Source of the DNA: Parasphingorhabdus litoris DSM 22379
GTDB lineage: Bacteria; Pseudomonadota; Alphaproteobacteria; Sphingomonadales; Sphingomonadaceae
Reading direction: 5' to 3'
DNA length: 64,000 nucleotides
NCBI RefSeq assembly: GCF_020906275.1
Contig: NZ_CP086727.1
Coordinates: 248,001-312,000, forward strand
Under the pieces are notes generated by a model. The model worked only from the letters and a program-made list of their open reading frames with translations, searched no databases and was not told where the DNA came from. Shown here one piece after another: positions 1 through 9,165 of this stretch. Position 1 is the stretch's first letter. Every line of letters starts with the position of its first letter. A program made the translations under genes and the position numbers.

Positions 1-91
1 GGCTTTTGAACTTTGGCTTGATCATCTCGATCCAGTTTCTGGCAAACAACAGAAATCTCTTGGAGAGTTTATAAAAACTGCGGCGCAATAG
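1..91 (+). CDS. C-terminal end of an unidentified protein (truncated by window edge)
   Basis: An open frame enters from the left edge and ends at a TAG at 89-91, giving about 29 residues ending KTAAQ. The start lies outside the window. The residues are ordinary for a soluble protein, but there is too little to name a family. The next gene is on the opposite strand and converges on it. Confidence 0.45.
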   Translation, partial: AFELWLDHLDPVSGKQQKSLGEFIKTAAQ

Positions 92-173
92 GACGAAGGA
101 ACCGAATTGGGATCGTCTGTTTGTTTCTTGAACGGCTACACGACATTGTGCCGAAAACCGCGAAACCCTGCGC

Positions 174-725
174 TCAAGCCGCAGAAGGTTCGCCAATTTC
201 CTTCAGATGACGCACCACCATGTCACCGCGATCTGATGCGCCCTTGCTGTCGTCTCTGGCGTGGCTTTCCAGTTCTGCTTCATCAATCCAGCAGAGATCT
301 TCCAGGCCGAGAATGCGGTCATCATGGGCGCGGATGGTGATTTGGCTGATCGGCTGACGATCTTTGGCGTCGGCCAGCACCGGATTGGATCGCACACCGG
401 TTTCCCATTTTTCGCCCCATTGACGAATGGCGACGATGACGGCCAGCAGGTCCGCACCTTTGTCGGTCAGGCGATATTCGACTTTACGTTTGTCATGATC
501 GCACGGGCGGCGCGACATGATGCCCGCTTCGACCAGCCGGGTCAGGCGGTTGGCCAATATATTCCGGGCAATACCAATCTCGCTAAGAAAATCCTCAAAA
601 TGGCGCACGCCGTTAAATGATGCGCGCAAGATCATGAAGCACCAGCGCTCGCCAATTACCTCCAAAGAGATGGGCAAAGAGCAGCCTGTTCCGAGTTCCG
701 AGAGATTTTCCGTTAGTTTATGCAT
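174..725 (-). CDS. HxlR-family winged-helix transcriptional regulator
   Basis: The 183-residue protein has the HxlR (PF01638) layout. An N-terminal cysteine (CSLPISLEVIGERW) is followed by a winged helix at about residues 15-110, with FNGVRHFEDFLSEIGIA, the recognition segment ILANRLTRLVEAGI, and the wing YRLTDKGADL. Family members are dimeric repressors or activators that often sense quinones, aldehydes or redox stress through the N-terminal cysteine. HxlR proteins are usually 110-150 residues, so the C-terminal 70 residues are extra and unrecognised. The gene diverges from the small secreted protein at 897, and a perfect palindrome sits between them. The effector cannot be read from the sequence. 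Confidence 0.85.
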   Translation of the reverse strand: MHKLTENLSELGTGCSLPISLEVIGERWCFMILRASFNGVRHFEDFLSEIGIARNILANRLTRLVEAGIMSRRPCDHDKRKVEYRLTDKGADLLAVIVAIRQWGEKWETGVRSNPVLADAKDRQPISQITIRAHDDRILGLEDLCWIDEAELESHARDDSKGASDRGDMVVRHLKEIGEPSAA

Positions 726-777
726 GTACCTTACCTAGACCAGTTTCTGCTAAGTCCCAAAAAAAATATAAGTTTTT

Positions 778-787
778 AGTTGCAACT
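778..787. promoter_or_regulatory. Candidate HxlR operator (10-bp perfect palindrome)
   Basis: AGTTGCAACT is a perfect palindrome in the AT-rich stretch between the divergent hxlR-type gene and the gene at 897. A related half-site, TTGCAA, recurs at 826-831. The position between divergent promoters suits autoregulation. Binding by this regulator is inference. Confidence 0.35.
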
Positions 788-896
788 TAAAACCTTTTTA
801 TATAGGTACTGATTCGCAACCTAAATTGCAAGCCGATTTTTCTCCCCAGGATACCGGCGCACAACAAGGGTTCAGATGACTTGAAAGGAATAGAAA

Positions 897-1265
897 ATGC
901 TTATCTCCCAAAGCCCATTGCGCCACATAGCCATGCTGTTTGTCGCGATTTTAACATCTACGCTCATTTTTACGGCAAGCGCCGCCAATGCGCGTACCAA
1001 GCCAGTGGCCTACACGGCCGAGCTGCAACAGCCCGTGGAAGCCTCCCGCCACATTATTAAGGGCACGGTCATGCACTGTGCCGGCACCGAATGCAAAGGC
1101 GCTAAAAGTGGCTCATCATTCAAGACCGTTTGTGCAAAATTGTCCCGCAAAGTCGGCCCATTAGCGTCCTTTACCTACAAAGGCGAAGCTGTGGATGCCG
1201 AGGCGCTGGCCAAGTGCAATGGCGACAAAAGCGGCGGCAAGCAACGGATAGCAAACCGCAAATAA
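897..1265 (+). CDS. CC_3452-family secreted small protein
   Basis: The 122-residue protein has a signal peptide (hydrophobic residues about 12-30, likely cleavage after TASAANA). A short domain follows with the pattern GTVMHCAGTECKGAK, then KTVCAKLSRKVGPLASF and DAEALAKCN. The conserved cysteines (CxxxxC, then VCAKL and AKCN) match what I recall of the CC_3452 family of small alphaproteobacterial exported proteins, whose function is unknown. A GAAAGGAA ribosome site precedes the ATG. It is probably a single-gene unit, because a strong terminator follows. The name is from memory of the family. Confidence 0.7.
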   Translation: MLISQSPLRHIAMLFVAILTSTLIFTASAANARTKPVAYTAELQQPVEASRHIIKGTVMHCAGTECKGAKSGSSFKTVCAKLSRKVGPLASFTYKGEAVDAEALAKCNGDKSGGKQRIANRK

Positions 1266-1332
1266 TCACGTCTTCACGACCGGCCACTCAATCCCGTTAT
1301 GGCCACGCAAATGGCCCGGCCGGTCACACTCA

Positions 1333-1388
1333 AGCGTTGAAGCATTGCCTTTCGCCCTCGAAGGCATTGTCTTCAACGCTATTTTTTT
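1333..1388 (+). terminator. Rho-independent terminator (or attenuator) between the CC_3452 gene and rsh
   Basis: A 10-bp perfect stem, AGCGTTGAAG with CTTCAACGCT, encloses an inner TGCCTT/AAGGCA stem and is followed by seven T residues at 1382-1388. A second inverted repeat with 8-bp arms GACCGGCC/GGCCGGTC lies just upstream (1278-1285 and 1318-1325). The U-tract ends only 12 to 36 nt before the possible rsh starts. Confidence 0.8.
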
Positions 1389-1424
1389 GTTGCTCCTGCG
1401 GTGAAAGCCAGACAGTTTGCAACT

Positions 1425-3515
1425 GTGTTACGGCAATATGAACTTGTAGAGCGGGTGCGCAGCTATGACCCGGAGGCGGATGAGGATCTGATCAACCGAG
1501 CCTATGTGTTCTCCGTGCAGAAACATGGCAGCCAGAAACGCGCCAGCGGCGATCCCTATTTCAGCCATCCGATTGAGGTGGCCGGATTGATGACCGACCT
1601 CAAGCTTGACCAGCAGACAATCGTCACCGCCCTGCTCCACGATACGGTCGAGGATACGCTGACCACCACCGATGAGATTGAAAAACTGTTCGGTGCCGAC
1701 ATCGCGCGGCTGGTTGATGGTGTGACCAAATTATCCAAGATTGAGGCGCAGACCGACAATGAACGCGCGGCGGAAAATTTGCGCAAATTCCTGCTCGCCA
1801 TGTCGGATGATATCCGGGTGCTGCTCGTTAAGCTGGCCGACCGGCTGCACAATATGCGCACGCTGCATTTCATCAAGAGCGAGGAAAAGCGCCGGCGTAT
1901 TGCCCATGAAACGATGGATATCTATGCGCCGCTGGCCGAGCGGATCGGCATGTATGAATATATGCGCGAGATGCAGCTGCTGGCCTTTAGTCATCTGGAA
2001 CCGGAAGCCTATGAAACCATCACAGGCCGGCTCAATGCGATCAAGGAAGGCGATGACGGGCAGGTCCACAAAATTGCCCGATCGCTGGAAAAGGCGCTCG
2101 CTGCTGGCGGGTTGGCGGCCCAGGTCAACGGGCGGGAAAAACATCCCTATTCGATATGGCGCAAGATGCAGGAGCGCCATGTCAGTTTTGAGCAGCTGAC
2201 CGACATCATGGCTTTCCGGGTGATTACCGACAATAGTGCGGAATGCTATCGGGCGCTGGGTATCTTGCACCAGAAATGGAAAACGGTGCCGGGCCGGTTC
2301 AAGGACTATATCTCGACGCCGAAGCGCAATGGCTATCAATCGCTGCACACGACGATCATGCACGGCAATAACATGCGTGTGGAAATCCAGATCCGTTCGG
2401 AGCGCATGCACCGCGATAATGAATATGGGCTAGCGGCGCACTGGGCTTATAAGCAAGGCGGCGGGCCGGATGGGCAGGCGGGCTGGATCCGTGATCTCAT
2501 CGAGATTCTCGACCATGCCGAGGATGCCGAAGAGCTGCTCGAAAATACCAAGCTCGCCATGTATCAGGACCGGATATTTTCGTTCACGCCCAAGGGCGCG
2601 TTGCTGCAAATGCCGCGCGGTTCAACGACGGTGGATTTTGCCTATGCGGTGCACACCGATCTCGGCAATCAGGCGGTCGGGGCCAAGGTCAATGGCCGGC
2701 ATGTGCCGCTGCGGACACAGCTGACCAATGGTGATGTCGTTGAAATCCTGAAATCCGATGGGCAGGAGCCTCAGCCGGGCTGGCTGTCCTTTGTCATCAC
2801 CGGCAAGGCGCGCGCGGCGATCCGCCGGTTTGTGCGGCATAAGGAACGCGACGAGATTGTTGAGATCGGCACCAAGCTTTACGACGAGATTGTCGAGCGC
2901 TTGCCCGGCAAGATCGGCAAGAAAGCGATGAAAGCGGCGCTCAAGCGGCTTGATATGGTGGATGAGGATGAACTGATGATCGCCATCGGCACGCGCGAGC
3001 TGAGCGATCGTGAGGTCATGGAAGCGCTGATGCCGGGCAGTGTTAACGACAATGATGATGACCGCGAATGGCCGGAGCAGGATCGGGCGATTTCGATCAA
3101 GGGGCTAACGCCCGGTGTTGCCTTTGACCTGGCCGAATGCTGCCACCCGGTGCCCGGCGACCGTATTGTCGGCCTGCGCCGCAGCGGCGAGAATGTCGAG
3201 GTGCATGCGATTGATTGCCTGAAACTGGCTGATGGGGTTGATGCCGATTGGGTCGATCTCAGCTGGGGTATGGAAACCGATGGCGCGGCGGCGCGGCTGA
3301 TGGTTGTGCTGCACAACAAGCCAGGGACGCTTGCCGAGATGGCCGGGATTTTCGGCTTTCACAATGCCAACATCCTGCGCCTCAGGATGACCAACCGCGA
3401 TGCACCGTTCCACACGTTCGAGGTCGATCTGGAGGTGCATAATGTCCACCACCTGATGCGGATATTATCGGCGCTCCGGGCATCGGAAGCGATTGCGCAG
3501 GCCGAACGGCTTTAG
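1425..3515 (+). CDS. rsh: Bifunctional (p)ppGpp synthetase/hydrolase (RelA/SpoT homologue)
   Basis: This cytosolic stringent-response enzyme makes and degrades (p)ppGpp. Numbered from the GTG at 1425 (696 aa), it has an HD hydrolase domain at about 30-150 with LLHDTVED (H72, D73, E76, D77). A synthetase domain follows at about 225-345 (RVITDNSAECYRALGILH and TPKRNGYQSLHT), then a TGS domain (FTPKGALLQMPRG), a zinc-finger/conserved-cysteine segment (AECCHPVPGDRIVGLR) and a C-terminal ACT domain. Both catalytic halves look intact, so this is probably the only long RSH of the cell. An upstream GTG at 1401 is possible, but family members usually begin at the residues LRQYELVERV. Neither start has a clear Shine-Dalgarno, and a terminator lies just ahead. 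Confidence 0.93.
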   Translation: MLRQYELVERVRSYDPEADEDLINRAYVFSVQKHGSQKRASGDPYFSHPIEVAGLMTDLKLDQQTIVTALLHDTVEDTLTTTDEIEKLFGADIARLVDGVTKLSKIEAQTDNERAAENLRKFLLAMSDDIRVLLVKLADRLHNMRTLHFIKSEEKRRRIAHETMDIYAPLAERIGMYEYMREMQLLAFSHLEPEAYETITGRLNAIKEGDDGQVHKIARSLEKALAAGGLAAQVNGREKHPYSIWRKMQERHVSFEQLTDIMAFRVITDNSAECYRALGILHQKWKTVPGRFKDYISTPKRNGYQSLHTTIMHGNNMRVEIQIRSERMHRDNEYGLAAHWAYKQGGGPDGQAGWIRDLIEILDHAEDAEELLENTKLAMYQDRIFSFTPKGALLQMPRGSTTVDFAYAVHTDLGNQAVGAKVNGRHVPLRTQLTNGDVVEILKSDGQEPQPGWLSFVITGKARAAIRRFVRHKERDEIVEIGTKLYDEIVERLPGKIGKKAMKAALKRLDMVDEDELMIAIGTRELSDREVMEALMPGSVNDNDDDREWPEQDRAISIKGLTPGVAFDLAECCHPVPGDRIVGLRRSGENVEVHAIDCLKLADGVDADWVDLSWGMETDGAAARLMVVLHNKPGTLAEMAGIFGFHNANILRLRMTNRDAPFHTFEVDLEVHNVHHLMRILSALRASEAIAQAERL

Positions 3516-5449
3516 GCAGCCGTCCATGCGGCGACACCCGCGGGCTTGATCAGCGCTTCGCCCAATATCAGCTCACCGCCCTGCAAGTGATCGGTGATGT
3601 CGCAATCGCCGCTTCCATAGTTAAAAGCGAAATGGACATGGCCAAGCTGCCGGACCCGTAGATCGCGCGGCAGATCCAATGTCGCGATATCCGCCTCCTT
3701 GGCCATGGCCGCGAAGACCCGCTTGATGAGCGGCGCAGGCGGCCAGCTGGCGAGATAGCGGACAGGACCACTGGAGAAGATAATCCCGCGGCCATCATTG
3801 ACCATTTCATCGGCTGACAGTTCGGTTTCCACCGTCTCGATCCAGCGCGTGACATCATAGTCCGACCCTTTTTCGGCCATGCCGGGCCGCAGGCTTTCCA
3901 CCCGCGAAACTTTTATAGGGATCAACTGCTGCAACGTACCGGGCGCCAGATCAGCTGGAATCGCAAAATCGGCGGTTTTGCTGCCGGTTCGCGGCCCAAA
4001 CAGCACCGGGACGTTCCGCTTTGCAATCCGCTCCACCAGCGACGGGCTCAAAATCGGCAGGCTCGGCACCACGATCATCTTGTAACCATCCAGCGCCGCA
4101 TCCGGCGAGACCATATCAACATTCAAACCAAGCTGCCGCAGCGCGCTGTACATTTCAAACACCAGCTCAAGATATCGGAAACTTTGCCCTTGCGGCTGGG
4201 CCTCGAACAGCCACGCCGCTTCATAGGAAAAGAGCAAAGCAACGGATTTCGCCGTCTCACCAATCTGTCCTAGCTGCTGAATATCAGCCGCCGCCAACGC
4301 CGCCTCATCACCGCCCGGCGCGACTTCGCTATCGGGACGCAGCAAGCCCGCGTGCATCTGTTCCTGCGCAAATGGCGCTTGCCGCCAGCGAAAATAGGAC
4401 ACCAGCTCCGCGCCATGGGCCATCGCCTCCAGCGTCCACAGCCGGACCATGCCATCCAGCGGCGCCGGATTATAGCGCGCCCAGTTTACCGGACCGGGCT
4501 GTTGTTCCATCACGCTCCAACGGCCACCGGCGCAACACCCGCGATAGAGGTCGTGGTGAAAGGCAGCGATATCGGGGTGGCCTTGGCGGGTATAACGGAG
4601 CTTTTCTTCATCGCTGAACCAGAATTGTTCGAGAAAGCCGAGCGGATAGCTGTCCCAACTGGCGACATCGAGATCCCGGGCGACATCATGATGATCAAAT
4701 TCGGTGAAGAAACCCATATAATTATGGATCATATCCCGCCCCGGACTATGGGCGCGCAAAATGTCCACCTGCAACTTGTTGAAAGTCACAACCTCGCCCG
4801 AGGCAAAGCGGCGATAGTCGAGCACATGGGCCGGATTGGGCTCGGTGACCGTCAGATTGGGCGGATCGACCTCATCAAAGCTGCGATATTCCATGCTCCA
4901 GAAGACATTGCCCCATGCGCTATTCAGCGCATCGACATGGTCATATTTGTCGGCCAGCCACCGGCGAAAGCCCATTTTCGCGGCCTCGGAATAGCTCACA
5001 ATCGTATCGTGACAGCCATATTCATTATCGGTCTGCCAGGCGACAATGGCGGGGTTCTCGCCATAGCGCTGCGCCATCGCCTCGACGATTCGCGCGCATT
5101 GTTCGCGATAGCGTTGATGGGAAAAGCAATAATGGCGGCGCGATCCGAATTTGCGCGGGCGGCCCTGCTCATCCACGGCGACCATATCCGGCATACTGTC
5201 GACCAGCCATTTGGGCGGTGTTGCGGTGGGCGTGCCGAGGATGATTTCCATTCCCGCATCGCCCAGCGTCTGGATCGCCCGGTCCAGCCAATCCCATTCA
5301 TATTGTCCGGGATTGGGCTCGATGCGGCTCCAGGCAAATTCACCAATGCGCACTTGCGACAGGCCCATTTCCACCATGCGCTTCGCATCATCGGCCCAGA
5401 TGCCTTGTGGCCAATGTTCCGGATAATAGCAGCATCCCAATTTCATCAT
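3512..5449 (-). CDS. Beta-galactosidase, glycoside hydrolase family 42
   Basis: The 645-residue protein hydrolyses terminal beta-galactosides. The N-terminal TIM barrel begins GCCYYPEHW, followed by VRIGEFAWSRIEP. The acid/base glutamate is E143 in WQTDNEYG and the nucleophile is E315 in WSVMEQQPGPVNW, both classical GH42 signatures. A trimerisation-type domain and a small C-terminal domain follow. No signal peptide is seen, so it acts in the cytosol on imported sugar. The frame is open further upstream, but ATGATG at 5449 overlaps the alpha-galactosidase stop and has AAGGA in front, so it is chosen. It is the second gene of a two-gene operon, and its 3' end overlaps the rsh stop by four bases convergently. 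Confidence 0.92.
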   Translation of the reverse strand: MMKLGCCYYPEHWPQGIWADDAKRMVEMGLSQVRIGEFAWSRIEPNPGQYEWDWLDRAIQTLGDAGMEIILGTPTATPPKWLVDSMPDMVAVDEQGRPRKFGSRRHYCFSHQRYREQCARIVEAMAQRYGENPAIVAWQTDNEYGCHDTIVSYSEAAKMGFRRWLADKYDHVDALNSAWGNVFWSMEYRSFDEVDPPNLTVTEPNPAHVLDYRRFASGEVVTFNKLQVDILRAHSPGRDMIHNYMGFFTEFDHHDVARDLDVASWDSYPLGFLEQFWFSDEEKLRYTRQGHPDIAAFHHDLYRGCCAGGRWSVMEQQPGPVNWARYNPAPLDGMVRLWTLEAMAHGAELVSYFRWRQAPFAQEQMHAGLLRPDSEVAPGGDEAALAAADIQQLGQIGETAKSVALLFSYEAAWLFEAQPQGQSFRYLELVFEMYSALRQLGLNVDMVSPDAALDGYKMIVVPSLPILSPSLVERIAKRNVPVLFGPRTGSKTADFAIPADLAPGTLQQLIPIKVSRVESLRPGMAEKGSDYDVTRWIETVETELSADEMVNDGRGIIFSSGPVRYLASWPPAPLIKRVFAAMAKEADIATLDLPRDLRVRQLGHVHFAFNYGSGDCDITDHLQGGELILGEALIKPAGVAAWTAA

Positions 5450-7566
5450 TTTGCACCATCCTTTTGTGCTTCGATAGCGATCAGCCACGCCGTTTCCGGG
5501 TGCGTGAGTGGCAGCGCCAATCCGCGCTCGGCCAATGCCCGTCCGCTCAAGGTCAGACCGCTGTCCCATAGGTCGGGATCCGCAAGATAAGCAGACGCTT
5601 TTTGCGGCCACGGCTTGGGCAAGGTGACCCGGTACAGCCTGTCGGGATCAAGGTCGGGCAAGCGTATCGGCGAGACGTTGAAATTCTCCGCAAAACCGGT
5701 TTGCGCGGCGACGGCCAGAGCGCGTCCGCCGTGCACCACCATCTGACCATAGATGCTGGTTTCTGCATGATGCAATTGCCGGAAAACCCCTTGATGCAGC
5801 ACGTCGCGCCAGTGCTTGTAGAGCGCGATATGCGCCCGCAAGATCGCCTTTTCTTCCTCACTCATCGCCGCCGGATTGGTCTCGACGCCCATATGGCCGA
5901 ACAGGGCAACCTTGGCGCGAAAATCCATATTCGTGCGCCGTCCGGTGATCGGATTGGGCGAGGGCCCGACATGATTGCCAAGGATCTCGAGCGGCAGGAA
6001 CCGCGCCCAGCTCTCCATGATCCGCAATCGTTCGATCGGGTCATTATTGTCGCTCGGCCAGATGCGATGACAATATTGCAGCATCGCAAAGCTTACGCGC
6101 CCGCCGCCGCTGGAACAGCTTTCAATCTCTACTGCCGGATAGTTTTGACGCAATTTCCCCAGCAGCTTTTGAATAGCATATTGCTGCAAGCCGTTATCGG
6201 GGAACAGCCGCCGGTTATGATCCCATTTCAGATAGGCGATATCATGATCGTCGAGCAACGCGGCCAGCGCGTCATGGATATAGGAAAAGGCATCCTCGCG
6301 GCTCAGATCAAGGACCAGTTGATTGCGCTCCGTCGGACGATCCGCACGATCATCATGCAGACACCAGTCGGGATGGGCGCGGTACAGGTCGCTATCAGGC
6401 GAGACCATTTCCGGTTCGACCCAAAGGCCGAAATCCATATCGAGCCTGTGCACATGATCGATCAGCGGCGTCAGGCCATTTGGAAAAATCGCTTCATCCA
6501 CTTGCCAGTCGCCCAGACCGGCATGGTCACCGCGCCGTCCTTTGAACCAGCCGTCATCCAGCACGAAACGCTCAATCCCGAGATCGGCCGCCGCGCTAGC
6601 CAGCGTCTTCAGCTTGGCTTCGTCGAGATCGAACGCCAGCGCTTCCCAGCTGTTGAGATGCACCTTGCGCGATCCCCAATCCGATCTTTGCGGTAGGATA
6701 TGCGTCCGGACATGATAGTGAAACAGCCGGGTGAGATGATCTCGATTGTCGCCAAGGATCAGGGTCACTTGACCAAGGTTGGTGGTATCGCCGGCGTTCA
6801 GAGCAATTCCGCCTGGTTGCCGCAGGGCCTCGATGGACAGGCAGGCGCGGCCATCCTGATCCTGCACCACATGGGCCAGATGATCGCCACAGGAGGATGC
6901 ATGAATGCCGAGACATTCTCCGCCATCTTTTTGGCCATCATCGCCATGAAAGATCAGCCAATTGCCCGCATCAAAGCCGGGCTTGCCATTGGCAGAGCGC
7001 ATCTCGATGGCTTGAGGACCGATGCGGGTGGTCTTCGCCTGCATCTCCCGCGCCCAGCGCCCGTGATAGGCGGTCATATGGGTAAATTGGCGGGGCAGCG
7101 GCAAAGAGAGCGATGCCGCGGATTCTAAAGTGATGGTGCCATGATCATCGTCGGTTAGGAGTTCCGTGGTCACTTCTACGGCGCGGGCACCGACAATTTC
7201 CCAGCTCATATCAACCTGCAAGCCGGTTTGTTTTTCAACCCATGTGGCCTTCATATTCGGGCCGCCTGCTTGGACGTTCGCAAGTTGAAAATCGCAATCA
7301 ATGCTCTGGCCACCAGACCGGATATCAAAGGCCGGCCGGCCGCGATAACCGCCATGGGCTTGTGGCAAAAGCCCCCCGATACGCGGCGCATCGGGTTCAT
7401 TCTCATGATTGCCAAAACGTCCTGCGTGCACCAGCGCCGTTAGGTCTTCACCTTCGGGCAGTCGGGGCCCCAGATAAGCCAGATCTATTTCATCGCGCCC
7501 GGCGGCGACAAACACCAATGTAATGGCATCGCCATCCAGCCGCCAGCTTGTTCCCCTCTCAACCAT
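5446..7566 (-). CDS. Alpha-galactosidase, glycoside hydrolase family 36
   Basis: The 706-residue retaining alpha-galactosidase releases galactose from alpha-galactosides. An N-terminal beta-sandwich is followed by a TIM barrel with FVLDDGWF, GLWVEPEMV and the nucleophile D449 in AYLKWDHNR. The strand ESCSSGGGR and the acid/base D506 in RIWPSDNNDP follow. No signal peptide is seen. An ATG at 7566 gives a natural N-terminus; a TTG at 7602 would only add 12 poor residues. The stop overlaps the GH42 start (ATGA), implying translational coupling. It diverges from the symporter-galT-galK genes, and together they form a galactoside uptake and use module. Confidence 0.92.
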   Translation of the reverse strand: MVERGTSWRLDGDAITLVFVAAGRDEIDLAYLGPRLPEGEDLTALVHAGRFGNHENEPDAPRIGGLLPQAHGGYRGRPAFDIRSGGQSIDCDFQLANVQAGGPNMKATWVEKQTGLQVDMSWEIVGARAVEVTTELLTDDDHGTITLESAASLSLPLPRQFTHMTAYHGRWAREMQAKTTRIGPQAIEMRSANGKPGFDAGNWLIFHGDDGQKDGGECLGIHASSCGDHLAHVVQDQDGRACLSIEALRQPGGIALNAGDTTNLGQVTLILGDNRDHLTRLFHYHVRTHILPQRSDWGSRKVHLNSWEALAFDLDEAKLKTLASAAADLGIERFVLDDGWFKGRRGDHAGLGDWQVDEAIFPNGLTPLIDHVHRLDMDFGLWVEPEMVSPDSDLYRAHPDWCLHDDRADRPTERNQLVLDLSREDAFSYIHDALAALLDDHDIAYLKWDHNRRLFPDNGLQQYAIQKLLGKLRQNYPAVEIESCSSGGGRVSFAMLQYCHRIWPSDNNDPIERLRIMESWARFLPLEILGNHVGPSPNPITGRRTNMDFRAKVALFGHMGVETNPAAMSEEEKAILRAHIALYKHWRDVLHQGVFRQLHHAETSIYGQMVVHGGRALAVAAQTGFAENFNVSPIRLPDLDPDRLYRVTLPKPWPQKASAYLADPDLWDSGLTLSGRALAERGLALPLTHPETAWLIAIEAQKDGAK

Positions 7567-7697
7567 CGGCGGATTAGGCGATGAATTCTGGCGCAAAGTC
7601 AAACGGTTTCCGACGCAATTCGGCTTGGCTTTTGAGTAGACTGGTCCTAACTAAAGCCACCCCGGGGAAAACAGAACAAAGGGGCAAAGGGGATCGC
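7567..7697. promoter_or_regulatory. Divergent promoter region of the galactoside module
   Basis: These 131 bases separate the alpha-galactosidase start from the symporter start, so promoters for both arms should lie here. A short dyad AAACGGTTT at 7601-7609 is LacI/GalR-like in flavour, but no regulator gene is adjacent. No convincing -35/-10 pair was seen. Confidence 0.4.
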
Positions 7698-9161
7698 ATG
7701 TTAGCCAATTTACCGACAACCAGCGGCGTACAGATCATTGTCTGTGTCGCCATCACCGCGCTTATTGGTTTTGCGACCTGGGCAAAAGTCCGGCAGGCGA
7801 AAACCCACGATGGGTCGAGCAAGGACGTGTTTCTGGCGGGTGGCGGTCTGACATGGCTGTTTGTCGCAGGCTCGATCACGCTCACCAACCTGTCGACCGA
7901 TCAGCTGGTCGGGATGAACGGCAATCAGATGCTATTGCTGGCCTGGTGGGAGATTTGCGGCTTTGCGGGCTTGCTGATCCTCGCCTTCGTCTTTGTACCG
8001 ATCTACTATAAGAATAATTGCACGACGGTGACGGAGCTGCTCGAAAAACGCTACAAGGGCAAAAGCATCCGGACGTTGATTTCCGGACTATTCCTGTTCG
8101 GCAATATCCTGATCTATCTGCCCGCCGCGCTTTATTCCGGGGCCCTGTTCATGCAATCGCTGTTTGGCAGCAACATACCGCTGATCTACTTTGCCGGAAT
8201 ATTGGCTGTTATCTCAGCGGCCTACACGATTTTCGGCGGGCTGCGTGCGGTGGCGGTGATGGACACCTATTCCGGCGTTGGCATATTGGGACTGGCCATG
8301 GCGATCGTCATATTGGCGCTGGCAGCAGTGGACTATGATCTTGTCACCGACGTCCCCATGGAGCGGCTGTCGATGATTGGCGGACCGGATTCACCCATCC
8401 CGTTTCACACGCTGTTTACCGGCATGATCTTCATTCAGATATTCTACTGGTCGACCAACCAGAATATCACCCAGCGGGCGATGGCGGCGCCCACCGTCAA
8501 GGAAGCGCAAAAAGGCGTGATGGCTGCGGCGATCATCCGCATATTGATCGTGCCGCCGATCGTCGTGATTCCGGGCGTCGTGGCTTATAAGCTGTTTGGT
8601 GACATCGGCGATGCCGCCTATGGCCGGTTGGTGGCCGAAGTGCTGCCAGGATGGTTGTCGGGCGCGTTTGCCGCGATGGTCGCGGCCGCTGTGATCACCA
8701 CCTTTAGTGCGGTACTTAACAGTTCCGTCGCGCTCTACTCGGTTGATTTTCACGAGCAATTTATTGGCGAAGTCAAGGATCACTGGAAACTGGCGGCAGC
8801 GGTTTCGGTCCTCTTGACGATTGTCGCGATCATGTTGGTGCCGCTCTATCAAAATGCGGAAAGTATCATCAACCTGCTGCAGCAATTAAACGGCCTCTTA
8901 TCGATGCCGATATTGTCGGCCTTTATCGCTGGCTTGTTGTTTCGCGGTGTCTGCGCGCCCGCTGCGGTTGGCGGCGTGATCTGGGGCGTGCTGCTTTACG
9001 GAGCCTATACGTTCCGGCTGGAACCGGCTGGTATCATCACCATGCATTATATCGACTTCATGGTGGTGACATTGGTGACTTCGGTTATCGCGGCGTTGCT
9101 GACCAATCTTGCTATGGGTAACAAGGCGCGGTTTGCCGGATTTAAAGGAGCGCTGACCTAG
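7698..9161 (+). CDS. Sodium/solute symporter, SGLT-type sugar transporter
   Basis: The 487-residue inner-membrane protein of the SSS family has about 13-14 predicted membrane segments. Signatures are FLAGGGLTWLFVAGSITLTN near the N-terminus, the internal helix with FGGLRAVAVMDTYSG, and TNQNITQRAMAAPTVKEA, which resembles SGLT galactose transporters. It probably brings in galactose or a galactoside with sodium. The start at 7698 follows AAAGGGG; the frame is open back to 7581, but those residues are not membrane-like. galT begins five bases after its stop, so transporter, uridylyltransferase and kinase should be one transcript. The substrate is inferred from context. Confidence 0.88.
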   Translation: MLANLPTTSGVQIIVCVAITALIGFATWAKVRQAKTHDGSSKDVFLAGGGLTWLFVAGSITLTNLSTDQLVGMNGNQMLLLAWWEICGFAGLLILAFVFVPIYYKNNCTTVTELLEKRYKGKSIRTLISGLFLFGNILIYLPAALYSGALFMQSLFGSNIPLIYFAGILAVISAAYTIFGGLRAVAVMDTYSGVGILGLAMAIVILALAAVDYDLVTDVPMERLSMIGGPDSPIPFHTLFTGMIFIQIFYWSTNQNITQRAMAAPTVKEAQKGVMAAAIIRILIVPPIVVIPGVVAYKLFGDIGDAAYGRLVAEVLPGWLSGAFAAMVAAAVITTFSAVLNSSVALYSVDFHEQFIGEVKDHWKLAAAVSVLLTIVAIMLVPLYQNAESIINLLQQLNGLLSMPILSAFIAGLLFRGVCAPAAVGGVIWGVLLYGAYTFRLEPAGIITMHYIDFMVVTLVTSVIAALLTNLAMGNKARFAGFKGALT

Positions 9162-9165
9162 GGCC

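Noticed and set aside
4352..5590. 412-codon plus-strand frame opposite the beta-galactosidase
   Set aside because: The minus-strand GH42 motifs and catalytic residues are unequivocal; the plus frame shows no family features.
5602..6696. 364-codon plus-strand frame opposite the alpha-galactosidase
   Set aside because: Shadow of the GH36 gene.
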